This document shows positions 1 through 8,643 of a stretch of DNA of 64,000 bases, piece after piece. Position 1 is the stretch's first letter; each line of letters begins with the position of its first letter. The notes under the pieces were generated by a model that had not been told where the DNA came from, made no database searches, and saw only the letters and a list, made by a program, of their open reading frames with translations. Location: the NCBI RefSeq assembly GCF_001975985.1, contig NZ_MTQF01000007.1, forward strand, positions 186,001-250,000, read 5' to 3'. The stretch comes from [Flexibacter] sp. ATCC 35103. Its GTDB lineage: Bacteria; Bacteroidota; Bacteroidia; Flavobacteriales; Flavobacteriaceae. Both the position numbers and the translations under genes were made by a program.

Positions 1-1026
1 ATTTTATTAATTCCATCAATTTTAATTACCTCTACGGTCTTTAACCCTTCTGTTGATATTAAGAAATCATTAGTTTTTAATTTATCAGGACCAGTATGTT
101 TGGCAATATCTTCGATTTATATGTTTCGAAGAAGAATTTTATTTTCTGATTTACAGAATGTATTAGTTGCAATGGGATTGCCATTAGTAAGTACTACAGT
201 ATATCTGTTTTTATTTAATCCAAGCGTTAGGGATGTAGTAACAGGTACGCAATCTAATTTTGAAACTTCCGGAGGTTTTGGTCCTAACCAGGTTTCGACC
301 GCTTTAGGTTTAGGAATGTTTATATTTTTTACACAATTAATATTGTTCTCAAAATCAAAAATAACAATTGCTATAAATGGTTTCTTGCTATTATTTATGA
401 CTTACAGAGGGATTGTTACTTTCTCGAGAGGAGGAGTTATAACAGCAGCCGTTATGATTGTTTGCTTGCTGGCTTTATTATATAGTTTTTCTAACGCAAG
501 AGGTAAAAGCAAATTTGTATTAGTTTTTATTGTAACAGGTATAATGGGTGTAGGAGTTTGGGGGTATTCGTCTATTCAGACCAATGGACTTATACAAAAA
601 CGTTATGCAAATCAAGATGCTGCCGGAAGAGTAAAAAAAGATCGTTTAGGCGGGCGAGAAGAAATAATGGGGGAAGAGATTGCAATCTTTATGGATAATC
701 CTGTTTTAGGAATTGGGGCAGGAATGGGTAAACAAGTCAGGAAAGAAACATTTGGCGAGAGTGCAGCTTCACACAATGAGATTACACGTATGCTAAGTGA
801 GCATGGTTTGTTTGGAATCTTTGGACTTGTATTACTCTTTATAACCCCTTTTGTAGTATATGTTAATAATAGACAGCATTTATATTTTCTGTCCTTTTTT
901 ATTTTTTGGTTACTAACAATAAATCATGCCGCAATGCGAACAGCAGCACCGGCTTTTGTATATGCATTGTCATTACTTTTAGTTCAGGTTAAAATTCCTG
1001 AAAAAACAGAAAATTTGATCGATTAG
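1..1026 (+). CDS. O-antigen ligase/polymerase family membrane protein (5' partial)
   Basis: The reading frame is open from base 1 to the stop at 1024-1026, so the true start lies upstream of the window. A TTG at 100 is only an internal codon. About 341 residues are visible, with several hydrophobic segments. A polar loop carries GGREEIMGEE, then NPVLGIGAGMG and SAASHNEITRMLSEHGLFG. This G-x-G...H-N pattern is the Wzy_C / WaaL-type O-antigen ligase-polymerase signature. The family acts in the inner membrane on undecaprenyl-linked glycans. The next gene, 56 bp downstream on the same strand, is an initiating sugar transferase, which supports a surface polysaccharide locus. Whether it is a polymerase (Wzy) or a ligase cannot be decided from sequence. 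Confidence 0.85.
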   Translation: MLLIPSILITSTVFNPSVDIKKSLVFNLSGPVCLAISSIYMFRRRILFSDLQNVLVAMGLPLVSTTVYLFLFNPSVRDVVTGTQSNFETSGGFGPNQVSTALGLGMFIFFTQLILFSKSKITIAINGFLLLFMTYRGIVTFSRGGVITAAVMIVCLLALLYSFSNARGKSKFVLVFIVTGIMGVGVWGYSSIQTNGLIQKRYANQDAAGRVKKDRLGGREEIMGEEIAIFMDNPVLGIGAGMGKQVRKETFGESAASHNEITRMLSEHGLFGIFGLVLLFITPFVVYVNNRQHLYFLSFFIFWLLTINHAAMRTAAPAFVYALSLLLVQVKIPEKTENLID

Positions 1027-1082
1027 ATTCTATTTTTTATAATACATTTGGCTCAAGTTTAAGCCCTAAACAAATTGAAAAA

Positions 1083-2477
1083 ATGTTTTCTAACAACAAA
1101 ATGCACTTCGAGATTTCAGAAAGAAGAATATTGCTTCTTGTCTTTGATGCTGTTTTTATTTTATCTGCCTTATATATATTAAGTTTAATATTTGATTATA
1201 ATTACTTTGTTTTTGATTCAGGTAATTTTTTAAGTGTTATTTTACTTCTTAGTTATATGTATGCTTTTGGAGTAATATTCGAAATGTATGATCTACAAGT
1301 AGCAAGTAATCAGTTACAAATACTTCAAGGTGTAATTTTTACTGTTTCAGCTACTACTTTAGCATATTTGTTTACGCCCGTATTATCGCCTGAATTGCCT
1401 AAGCAGAGAATAGTAATATTTATATTCTACTCTACCATACTTGGCACGCTGTTATTATGGCGTTTTTTTTATGTTTTTTTCCTCGCATCTCATCGATTTT
1501 CTCAAAATGTAGTTTTAATATGCGATCAAAATCAAGTACAGGAATTAGTTTCAAGTCTTGAAAATGTCGATCCGCATTATAAAATTATTGGTTTTGTTAA
1601 TTCTGATTCAATTTCTAAAGAAAACTCAGGGCTTAATTATGTAAAAGAAGTTGAAAAGAATGATTTAGAAGATTTTGTAATCAAAAATCAAGTTTCTGAA
1701 ATTGTAATAGCTTCTCGAAAAACAGACGGAATTACGGCTGATCTATACCAGCAATTACTTCACTTATTAGAATCCGGTAATATTATCAGAGAATATACGC
1801 AGGTTTATGAAAGCAAAACCCATCGTATTCCGGTGCATTATATTTCACGGGATTTTTATCGTTTTTTCCCTTTTAGCCGAAGCAATACCAATAAGCTTTA
1901 TCTTTTTTTAGTACGCTCAATGGAATTTATATTCTCTTTTTGTGGACTATTGGTTTGTTTTGTTTTTGTTCCCTTAATCTTTATTGTAAATCTTTTTGCA
2001 AATAAAGGATCACTATTTTACACTCAGGAACGTGTAGGCAAAAACGGAATTGTTTTTAAAATCTATAAGTTCAGAACCATGGTCGAGAATTCTGAAGTAG
2101 ATGGAATTGCTTTTGCAACCTCAAATGACAAAAGAATTACTCCTTTTGGTAAAATGATGCGCAAATCAAGAATCGACGAACTGCCTCAGTTTTTTAATGT
2201 TTTAATAGGCGATATGGCTGTAATTGGACCAAGACCTGAAAGACCGTTTTTTGTTGAGGAAATAGCCCGAATAATGCCTTTTTATGAAACCAGACATGTG
2301 ATAAAACCAGGACTTACCGGTTGGGCACAAGTCAATTATTCTTATGGAGAATCTATTGATGAGAGTTTGATAAAATTGCAATATGATTTATATTACATCA
2401 AACACCGAAGTATATTTTTGGATTTGAGTATCACATTTAAAACCATTACGACAGTTTTATTTTATCGCGGACAATAA
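1083..2477 (+). CDS. Polyprenyl glycosylphosphotransferase (initiating sugar transferase)
   Basis: A 464-residue protein of the WcaJ/WbaP-like polyisoprenyl-phosphate hexose-1-phosphate transferase family. It transfers a sugar-1-phosphate to undecaprenyl phosphate to start glycan repeat assembly. The N-terminus has about four or five hydrophobic helices. A soluble middle domain (about 145-250) resembles the nucleotide-binding fold of these proteins. The C-terminal catalytic domain follows another membrane segment near 285 and carries FYTQERVGKNG, KIYKFRTM, SRIDELPQFFNVL and VIGPRPERP, all hallmark motifs. The length is normal for the long form of the family. It lies 56 bp after the O-antigen polymerase gene. 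Its stop is one base from the stop of the convergent gene at 2479. Confidence 0.93.
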   Translation: MFSNNKMHFEISERRILLLVFDAVFILSALYILSLIFDYNYFVFDSGNFLSVILLLSYMYAFGVIFEMYDLQVASNQLQILQGVIFTVSATTLAYLFTPVLSPELPKQRIVIFIFYSTILGTLLLWRFFYVFFLASHRFSQNVVLICDQNQVQELVSSLENVDPHYKIIGFVNSDSISKENSGLNYVKEVEKNDLEDFVIKNQVSEIVIASRKTDGITADLYQQLLHLLESGNIIREYTQVYESKTHRIPVHYISRDFYRFFPFSRSNTNKLYLFLVRSMEFIFSFCGLLVCFVFVPLIFIVNLFANKGSLFYTQERVGKNGIVFKIYKFRTMVENSEVDGIAFATSNDKRITPFGKMMRKSRIDELPQFFNVLIGDMAVIGPRPERPFFVEEIARIMPFYETRHVIKPGLTGWAQVNYSYGESIDESLIKLQYDLYYIKHRSIFLDLSITFKTITTVLFYRGQ

Positions 2478-2478
2478 T

Positions 2479-3615
2479 TTAGATGATAATCGGGATACGT
2501 TTTTTGTTTCTGATTGCTACTCTTACTAAAACAAATCCGCTTGTAATGATCATTGGTAAAACAATTAAAAAGTGCGCTTTGTTAATCATGAAAATACTGT
2601 AAAAAATCAAAAACAGTAAATGCAATACTGCAAAACGATATGTCCATCTTTTGTTTTTGATAATCGACAAGAAAATTAAAATCAATAATAATGGGCTAAA
2701 TAAAAGTACATTATAATTCATCGCCAATTCCTGGTGAAAAGAATAAAATCCCACAGCAACAAAAAAGATTCCCATAAAAGATAAAATCAAAAGATAGATT
2801 TTGTCTACTATTTTATTGTGCGCCAAAACAACAAATGCAAGAATAAAAAGATAAGTATAAATATTATTCCACCATGATCCCGGCGTTTCTTTCTCAAAAC
2901 TAAGTAATGTTTGAGTCTTAACAACAAAAGGATGATTTTGATAAGTCGTTTTTTCTAAACTGTTTTTTAATTCAAAAGGCAAAAATATCTTAGTTCCCAA
3001 CTGATCTACTTTAGTTCCAAAAATAATACTTGTACCCAACTGGTCATAAAAATGGCCATTAAAATAAGGAAATAAAATTGATCGATACGTTATATCAGTA
3101 TCTCCTTTTTTAATGATAACAGTATCATTTAAACTTTTATTGATGATGTCAACCACCATCGAAGTACAGTTTTTATCAATAAATTTATAAGTATAGTATC
3201 GATCTTCAGATGCTAAAGTCGTATTTAGATTGTCAAAAAGCCTTTGTTTTGCAGCCTGAGAGATAATAAGTTCCTGCTCAAACACACTTCTTTTTTCGGT
3301 ATTATATTCTTCAATAAATTCCGGAAATGAATGCACAATCACAAAATACTGTAAATCTCCTTTTGCAAATTTTGCTACAAAATTTGGAGTTCTAAAATCA
3401 AAAGCCCCATAATTATATACAACATCAATATTGTTTCCGGGATCAGCAACCCGTATTGCGGTATGTCCAAAATAAGAATACGTTTCATTACCCAATCCGC
3501 AAGTGATAACACTTATTTTTGCATCTTTAGACAGCGGTAAATTTTGACTAAAACCAATAAAACTCAGTAATAATAGTAAACAAAAAAGTGCTTTTTTGAA
3601 AATGACATTTTTCAT
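2479..3615 (-). CDS. DUF4105 / Lnb-type N-terminal periplasmic domain membrane protein
   Basis: A 378-residue protein with a signal peptide (residues 1-24, ending FSQ). The periplasmic domain contains YFGHTAIRV (His51) and FIDKNCTSM (Cys150). The C-terminal half has about five membrane helices. This is the DUF4105 architecture, which has been linked to Lnb, the lipoprotein N-acyltransferase of Bacteroides. His51 and Cys150 are the candidate catalytic pair. The inferred role is N-acylation of lipoproteins in the inner membrane, since Bacteroidota often lack classical Lnt. Many lipobox proteins are encoded in this window. It is convergent with the sugar transferase and probably shares a transcript with the PorV-like gene upstream (37 bp gap). 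Confidence 0.8.
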   Translation of the reverse strand: MKNVIFKKALFCLLLLLSFIGFSQNLPLSKDAKISVITCGLGNETYSYFGHTAIRVADPGNNIDVVYNYGAFDFRTPNFVAKFAKGDLQYFVIVHSFPEFIEEYNTEKRSVFEQELIISQAAKQRLFDNLNTTLASEDRYYTYKFIDKNCTSMVVDIINKSLNDTVIIKKGDTDITYRSILFPYFNGHFYDQLGTSIIFGTKVDQLGTKIFLPFELKNSLEKTTYQNHPFVVKTQTLLSFEKETPGSWWNNIYTYLFILAFVVLAHNKIVDKIYLLILSFMGIFFVAVGFYSFHQELAMNYNVLLFSPLLLILIFLSIIKNKRWTYRFAVLHLLFLIFYSIFMINKAHFLIVLPMIITSGFVLVRVAIRNKKRIPIII

Positions 3616-3652
3616 GATTTAAAATTTTAAGAAGTTGATGGTTTTGTAAATT

Positions 3653-4720
3653 TTATCTAAAGATACCTAAATCTACTTTTAAAGAAAAAATATTTGAATA
3701 CAAAGCGGTACTTTGGTTTCCTAAGTCCGTTAGTGCATAATCAATCTGAATACCTTTGTATTTAAATCCCAGACCAATATTGGGTTGAAAATTTACTTTT
3801 TCAGTATTGTCTAATTGTGTTACATTCTGAAAATTTCCTGCTCCGGCACGTAAAAACACAAGATCAGTGTAACCAAATTCAAATCCTAAAGCAGGATCAA
3901 TACTTACAGCTTTTGATGAGATAATATCATTAGTCTGTTCAAAACGCATATTTAGGTTAGTAGCAACCAAAAGGCTATAATCATTATGAAATTCAAACTT
4001 CCTTGAAACCCCTAATTGTGCTTTAGGCAAAGTTATTTCAGTACTTTCAGGTAATTCATTATTTTCTCCCGGAATAGCATTGGCGATCTTCGCATACTCT
4101 TCTTCATCAATATTCCAGACATTATAAGTCGTTGTAATATCGCGCAGCATTAATCCGAATTTCCAGTCATTTCGTTCAAACTGAAGACCCACATCAAAAC
4201 CGAAACCCCAGGAATTAGCAAATTTACCAATAACCCTTCTGATTATTTTTGCATTTACGCCATATTGAAATCCTTCAACAGGCAGTTTTCGGGCATATGA
4301 AAAAGTAAAACCATAATCTGCAGTCGAGAATAAACTAATCCTGTTATAGTCAATATTTCCCTGATTATCGATTAATTGGGTTGTATCCATAATGTCATCA
4401 ACACCAAAACGAATCATCGAAATTCCCCAGGCACTTCTGTCATCAATGGGGCTCGCATATCCTATGTAATCATATTGTGCAATATTTGCAAAATAATTGG
4501 CGTGCATTAATGATATCTGATGATCTTCAAGATTTGTTAAACCAGCCGGATTCCAATAAACCGAGTTTACATCATTTGTAGAAGCCGTCACCGCGCTGGA
4601 CATTCCTAACGCAGCTGCATCTACACCAATATTCATAAATTCATTCGAATATTTTCGAGCAGTTTGCGCATACTGTACTGTATAACACCAAAATAATAAA
4701 AGCACAAATGTTTTCTTCAA
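3653..4720 (-). CDS. PorV/PorQ family outer membrane protein
   Basis: A 355-residue protein with a signal peptide (residues 1-19, ending QYAQ). Near the N-terminus is the family signature GVDAAALGMSSAVTAS...NDVNSVYWNPAGL. The rest alternates short hydrophobic strands with glycine and aromatic residues, as in FadL-like beta barrels. PorV and PorQ proteins are outer membrane components of the type IX secretion system in Bacteroidota. Many genomes encode several paralogues of unknown role. Without porU or other T9SS genes nearby I cannot call it PorV itself. It lies just upstream of the Lnb-like gene on the same strand. Confidence 0.8.
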   Translation of the reverse strand: MKKTFVLLLFWCYTVQYAQTARKYSNEFMNIGVDAAALGMSSAVTASTNDVNSVYWNPAGLTNLEDHQISLMHANYFANIAQYDYIGYASPIDDRSAWGISMIRFGVDDIMDTTQLIDNQGNIDYNRISLFSTADYGFTFSYARKLPVEGFQYGVNAKIIRRVIGKFANSWGFGFDVGLQFERNDWKFGLMLRDITTTYNVWNIDEEEYAKIANAIPGENNELPESTEITLPKAQLGVSRKFEFHNDYSLLVATNLNMRFEQTNDIISSKAVSIDPALGFEFGYTDLVFLRAGAGNFQNVTQLDNTEKVNFQPNIGLGFKYKGIQIDYALTDLGNQSTALYSNIFSLKVDLGIFR

Positions 4721-4874
4721 CGGATATTTTTTAGCAAACCGGAGTCTGTTTTAATTTTTACCAAAAATATAATATTTTACTCAGCAAATTTATTCCTTTT
4801 GATAAATATTGCGAAAGTCGAAACTTCAAACAAAAAACTCTTAAAAAAACGCCGATTAGATACAGTTATTATGC

Positions 4875-4882
4875 TAAATTTG
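4875..4882 (+). promoter_or_regulatory. Bacteroidota -7 box TAAATTTG upstream of pssA
   Basis: An exact match to TAnnTTTG, 29 bases before the pssA ATG, in the divergent gap between the PorV-like gene and pssA. No clear -33 TTG was assigned. Confidence 0.55.
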
Positions 4883-4911
4883 TTCCCTGTCATTATCAAA
4901 TTATATAAAAC

Positions 4912-5622
4912 ATGAATATTAAAAAGCACATTCCTAATTTAATCACATTAATCAATTTGTTTTGTGGTTGTATCGCCGTTGTTTTTATCTCAGAAGCCAA
5001 TTATTTAATGGCTTTTTACATGGTTTGTTTAGGAATCTTTTTTGATTTTTTTGATGGCTTTTTTGCCAGATTATTCAAAGTTTCAAGTCCGCTTGGCTTG
5101 CAACTGGATTCTTTGGCAGATATGGTGACCAGTGGAGTTGCGCCAGGTTATGTTATGTATAGTTTGTTTACCAATAGTGCACACGAACTGGGAACAAATC
5201 CTGCAATTCCGTTTTTAGGGTTCATAATAACTTTAGGATCATGCTATCGATTGGCAAATTTTAATATTGATACACGTCAGACAGATTCGTTTATAGGTTT
5301 GCCAACTCCGGCAAATGCTCTTTTTATATTGAGTTTGCCTTTGGTTCTGGAATTTTCAGATTCATTAATGGTATTAGAAATACTAACCAATCAATGGGTT
5401 TTACTTGCAATTACATTATGCAGCGCTTATATTTTGAATGCCGAAATTCCGTTGTTTGCCTTAAAAATCAAGAAATTTGCCGTAAAAGATAATGTACTTC
5501 AAATTGTATTTTTATTGATATCATTAATTATGGTGATCGCACTTCAATACTTGGCAATTCCGTTAATTATCATTTTTTATGTATTATTATCTGTGGTTAA
5601 TAATATGTTTCTGAAAAAGTAG
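4912..5622 (+). CDS. pssA: CDP-diacylglycerol--serine O-phosphatidyltransferase
   Basis: A 236-residue integral membrane protein that makes phosphatidylserine from CDP-diacylglycerol and serine, the first step to phosphatidylethanolamine. The CDP-alcohol phosphatidyltransferase motif is complete: D48-G49, A52-R53, G62, D66 and D70 match DG-x2-AR-x8-G-x3-D-x3-D. Several hydrophobic helices follow. The start MNIKKHIPNLITLINLFCG is typical of PssA. It is followed 10 bp later by the GH25 gene and is probably cotranscribed with it. Confidence 0.93.
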   Translation: MNIKKHIPNLITLINLFCGCIAVVFISEANYLMAFYMVCLGIFFDFFDGFFARLFKVSSPLGLQLDSLADMVTSGVAPGYVMYSLFTNSAHELGTNPAIPFLGFIITLGSCYRLANFNIDTRQTDSFIGLPTPANALFILSLPLVLEFSDSLMVLEILTNQWVLLAITLCSAYILNAEIPLFALKIKKFAVKDNVLQIVFLLISLIMVIALQYLAIPLIIIFYVLLSVVNNMFLKK

Positions 5623-5632
5623 TTTTATCTGA

Positions 5633-6493
5633 ATGGCTAGAAAAACCACTACCCGAAGAACATCTTACTCACGAAAATCGAAACCTCAAAGGTCGATTTT
5701 AGTAAGAGGAATTCGTTTCATTATTTATTCTTTTTTTGTATTGCTTTTCTTTGCAGCAGTTTATCATTATCGTGATGGACTGGCCTATTATCTTGGCTTT
5801 AAATCCAGTAAAGTATTAGACGAAGATGCTGTTGATAAGCATTTGTCTGATGTTCGAAACATTAAAGTTCTTGAAAATCATAAAGGAAAAGTAATAGGAA
5901 TCGATGTGTCTGAATTTCAGGGAAAAGTACAGTGGGACGAAGTTGAGGTTTTAGAAGAAAAATATCCTGTAAAATTTGTTTTTGTTCGTGCTACTGCTGG
6001 AAATGACAGAGTCGACAGGCAGTTTAAGAAAAATTGGGAAGGGGCAAAAGAACATAAAATCATTCGTGGTGCATATCATTATTATCGTCCAAATGAAAAC
6101 TCAATTGAGCAGGCCAATCTTTTTATTAAAACAGTAAAATTGCAAAAAGGTGATTTACCACCTGTTTTAGATATCGAAAGATTGCCAAAAAATCAACCTT
6201 TGGATAGTTTGAAAAAAGGCTTAAAACGCTGGCTGAATAAAGTAGAAGCACATTATCAGGTTCGGCCTATTATTTATACAGGAGAACGTTATTATAGTGA
6301 TTTTTTGAAAGAAGAATTTGGAGAATACCTATTCTGGATTGCCAATTACAATTTTTACAGGGAGAAAATTGAAGACGACTGGCTTTTTTGGCAATTTACA
6401 GAAAAAGCATCATTGCCCGGAATCAAACATCGCGTAGATGTTAATATTTATAACGGTGATCTCGAGCAGTTGCAATTTATTACAGTTGAATAG
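5633..6493 (+). CDS. Glycoside hydrolase family 25 (lysozyme-like), membrane-anchored
   Basis: A 286-residue protein with a basic N-terminus (residues 1-22), one membrane helix (about 24-44) and a GH25 catalytic domain from about residue 86. GIDVSEFQGKVQW (Asp91) and PPVLDIERL (Asp180, Glu182) are the acidic active-site strands of the Chalaropsis-type lysozyme family, which cleaves the MurNAc-GlcNAc bond of peptidoglycan. It should sit in the inner membrane facing the periplasm. It starts 10 bp after pssA. A long inverted repeat immediately follows the stop. Confidence 0.9.
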   Translation: MARKTTTRRTSYSRKSKPQRSILVRGIRFIIYSFFVLLFFAAVYHYRDGLAYYLGFKSSKVLDEDAVDKHLSDVRNIKVLENHKGKVIGIDVSEFQGKVQWDEVEVLEEKYPVKFVFVRATAGNDRVDRQFKKNWEGAKEHKIIRGAYHYYRPNENSIEQANLFIKTVKLQKGDLPPVLDIERLPKNQPLDSLKKGLKRWLNKVEAHYQVRPIIYTGERYYSDFLKEEFGEYLFWIANYNFYREKIEDDWLFWQFTEKASLPGIKHRVDVNIYNGDLEQLQFITVE

Positions 6494-6498
6494 CTTTT

Positions 6499-6567
6499 CA
6501 GTCGCAGTATTCAGTCGCAGTTTACAGTTCTCACTGCGACTGAATACTGTAAACTGCGACTGAATAC
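6499..6567. repeat. Mosaic inverted repeat, CAGTCGCAG/CTGCGACTG family
   Basis: The whole 80-bp gap between convergent genes is built from units CAGTCGCAG, TATTCAGTCG and TTTACAGT and their reverse complements CTGCGACTGAATAC and ACTGTAAACTG. It folds into a long imperfect hairpin ending in a T run, so it could act as a bidirectional terminator. The same words recur at 11893-12012. Confidence 0.8.
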
Positions 6568-6573
6568 TTTTTT

Positions 6574-7314
6574 CTAAAATTCAAGTTTCTTTTTACGAAG
6601 TTCGAAGTTTTGTCCTAAGTAAACACGACGAACCATTTCGTCCTCTACTAATTCTTCAGGAACTCCGGCTTTCAAAATTCCACCTTCAAACATTAAGTAT
6701 GTTTTATCGGTAATGGCTAAAGTTTCCTGAACGTTGTGATCAGTGATTAGAATTCCGATATTTTTATTTTTTAACTGAGCAACAATTCTCTGGATATCTT
6801 CAACTGCAACAGGGTCAACACCGGCAAAAGGCTCATCTAATAAAATAAATTTAGGATCTGTTGCCAGAGCGCGTGCAATTTCGGTACGACGGCGTTCTCC
6901 TCCAGAAAGTAAATCACCTCTGTTAGTACGAATATGTTCTAAGCTGAATTCTTCAATAAGACTTTCCATTTTTGCAATCTGTTCTTCTTTAGAAAGTTTA
7001 GTCAATTGCAAAACACTCAGGATGTTATCTTCAATGCTTAATTTTCTAAAAACCGAAGCTTCCTGTGCTAAATAACCAATTCCTTGTTGGGCACGTTTGT
7101 ACATCGGATAATCCGTAATGTTCAAATCGTCAAGATATATGTTACCCTGATTTGGCTTTACTAATCCTACAATCATATAAAATGAAGTCGTTTTTCCGGC
7201 ACCATTTGGTCCCAAAAGTCCAACGATTTCTCCTTGATTTACTTCAACAGAAATTCCTTTTACAACGCTACGACCTTTGTAGGTTTTGATTAAATTATCG
7301 GCTCTTAGCTTCAT
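6574..7314 (-). CDS. lptB: LPS export ABC transporter ATP-binding protein
   Basis: A 246-residue ABC ATPase that powers LptB2FGC extraction of lipopolysaccharide from the inner membrane. Walker A GPNGAGKTT spans residues 35-43. Next come the Q-loop region YLAQEASVFRKLS, the signature LSGGERRRTEIARAL, Walker B FILLDEPFAGVDP and the switch histidine in ITDHN. AQEASVFRKLS and LLSGGERRRTEIARALA are typical of LptB rather than other ABC ATPases. It is convergent with the GH25 gene. The 170-bp upstream gap carries dispersed repeats. Confidence 0.95.
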   Translation of the reverse strand: MKLRADNLIKTYKGRSVVKGISVEVNQGEIVGLLGPNGAGKTTSFYMIVGLVKPNQGNIYLDDLNITDYPMYKRAQQGIGYLAQEASVFRKLSIEDNILSVLQLTKLSKEEQIAKMESLIEEFSLEHIRTNRGDLLSGGERRRTEIARALATDPKFILLDEPFAGVDPVAVEDIQRIVAQLKNKNIGILITDHNVQETLAITDKTYLMFEGGILKAGVPEELVEDEMVRRVYLGQNFELRKKKLEF

Positions 7315-7322
7315 TTTTTTTT

Positions 7323-7492
7323 AATTAGATAATGTGTCAATTCGAAAATTAGATAATTGACTATATGGAAAAATTTATCTTTTCTCTTTTAGAAAATAAA
7401 GGCAAAATAAGTTAAAATTAATTAATCAATTAAACGAATTAACATATCGTATATAATTATCTAATGGACTAATTATCAAATTATCTAATTTG
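7323..7492. repeat. Dispersed repeat AATTAGATAATgTGtCAATT (two inverted copies)
   Basis: Copies lie at about 7323-7360 and, in inverted orientation, 7452-7490, flanking an AT-rich gap between lptB and the AhpD-like gene. A third copy follows the ABC ATPase at 30244-30275. The function is unknown. Confidence 0.6.
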
Positions 7493-7835
7493 CAGCTTCT
7501 TCCAGAGCTTCCCAGAATTCGTATGCTCTGCGTAAATGAGGTATAACAATTGTTCCACCAACCAAAGTTGCGATTCCCATTGCTTCCATCATTTCTTCTT
7601 TAGTAACGCCTTCTTTATGGCTGGTTTCTAAGTGGTATTTTACACAATCGTCACAACGTAAAACTGCTGAAGCTACTAAACCTAAAAGTTCTTTTGTTTT
7701 TACATCAAGAGCTCCCGGAGCATAAGCATTAGTGTCAAGATTAAAAATTCGCTTTACAATTTTATTATTGTCAGCTAATAATTTTTCGTTCATCTTAGAA
7801 CGGTAGTCGTTGAATTCTTGTATGATATCAGACAT
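7485..7835 (-). CDS. Carboxymuconolactone decarboxylase family protein (AhpD-like)
   Basis: A 116-residue all-helical protein with the AhpD-type redox motif: Cys61-Asp-Asp-Cys64 followed by His68 in CDDCVKYHLE. This fits an alkylhydroperoxidase-like disulfide reductase rather than a true decarboxylase. The core DVKTKELLGLVASAVLRCDDC and later EAMGIATLVGGTI are family hallmarks. Its start overlaps the end of tatC by 8 bp, so it is translationally coupled as the last gene of a kdsD-tatC operon. The substrate is unknown. Confidence 0.85.
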   Translation of the reverse strand: MSDIIQEFNDYRSKMNEKLLADNNKIVKRIFNLDTNAYAPGALDVKTKELLGLVASAVLRCDDCVKYHLETSHKEGVTKEEMMEAMGIATLVGGTIVIPHLRRAYEFWEALEEAAN

Positions 7836-8643
7836 TTTGTTTTAATTTATTTTTATAAACGATTCTCGAAATAAGGATACTCACTTCGTAAATAATCAAC
7901 ATTGGTATAGCAACAATAGTTTGGCTCACAACATCCGGAGGTGTTACAATTGCAGCGACAATTAAAATGATTACAACGGCATATTTCCAATATTTTCTCA
8001 GGAAATCAGGAGTTACTAATCCTAATTTGGTAAGGAAATAAATGATAATTGGTAATTCAAAAAATAATCCGCTGGCAAGAATACTCGTTTTTACCATTCC
8101 CATATACGAATCTAATGTAAATTGATTTTTTACAACATCACTCACAGAGAAAGTAGCTACGAAATTCACGGACATCGGGATTACTACATAATAGCCAAAC
8201 AATACTCCTAAAAAGAAAAGTAAGGAAGAAGTAAATATAAAGAATTTGGCATTTTTTCTTTCTTTCTCATATAGTGCAGGACTGATAAATTTCCAGAGTT
8301 CCCATAAAATATAAGGAAAACTCAGGATAAAACCAGCTAAAAGACACATCCAGACAAAGATGTTAACTTGTCCTTCCATTTCAGTATTTTGAATAATGAA
8401 ATTTAATTCAGTAATACAAATACTATCTGCAAAACCAAGTTGATGAGACAAATCGCAAAACCAGACATAAGTAAAAAAAGTAGGTCTTATTGGACCTAAA
8501 ATAATTTGATCAAACAAATAATCACTAATAAAATAAGTGATAAAAGCCATAATGCATATTGCAATTGTGCTTCTTACTAATAACCATCTTAATTCTTCAA
8601 GATGGTCTAAAAATGACATCTCCCCAAGGTTCTTTTTTCCCAT
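7828..8643 (-). CDS. tatC: Sec-independent protein translocase TatC
   Basis: A 271-residue inner membrane protein with about six helices, the twin-arginine signal receptor. The N-terminal motif FLDHLEELRWLLVRS and the later FILSFPYILWELWKFISPALY, VVIPM and TPPDVVSQ segments match the TatC family closely. Its ATG shares one base with the stop of the kdsD-like gene (TAATG), which indicates translational coupling. Its 3' end overlaps the AhpD-like gene. No tatA/B gene is adjacent in this window. Confidence 0.95.
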   Translation of the reverse strand: MGKKNLGEMSFLDHLEELRWLLVRSTIAICIMAFITYFISDYLFDQIILGPIRPTFFTYVWFCDLSHQLGFADSICITELNFIIQNTEMEGQVNIFVWMCLLAGFILSFPYILWELWKFISPALYEKERKNAKFFIFTSSLLFFLGVLFGYYVVIPMSVNFVATFSVSDVVKNQFTLDSYMGMVKTSILASGLFFELPIIIYFLTKLGLVTPDFLRKYWKYAVVIILIVAAIVTPPDVVSQTIVAIPMLIIYEVSILISRIVYKNKLKQNV

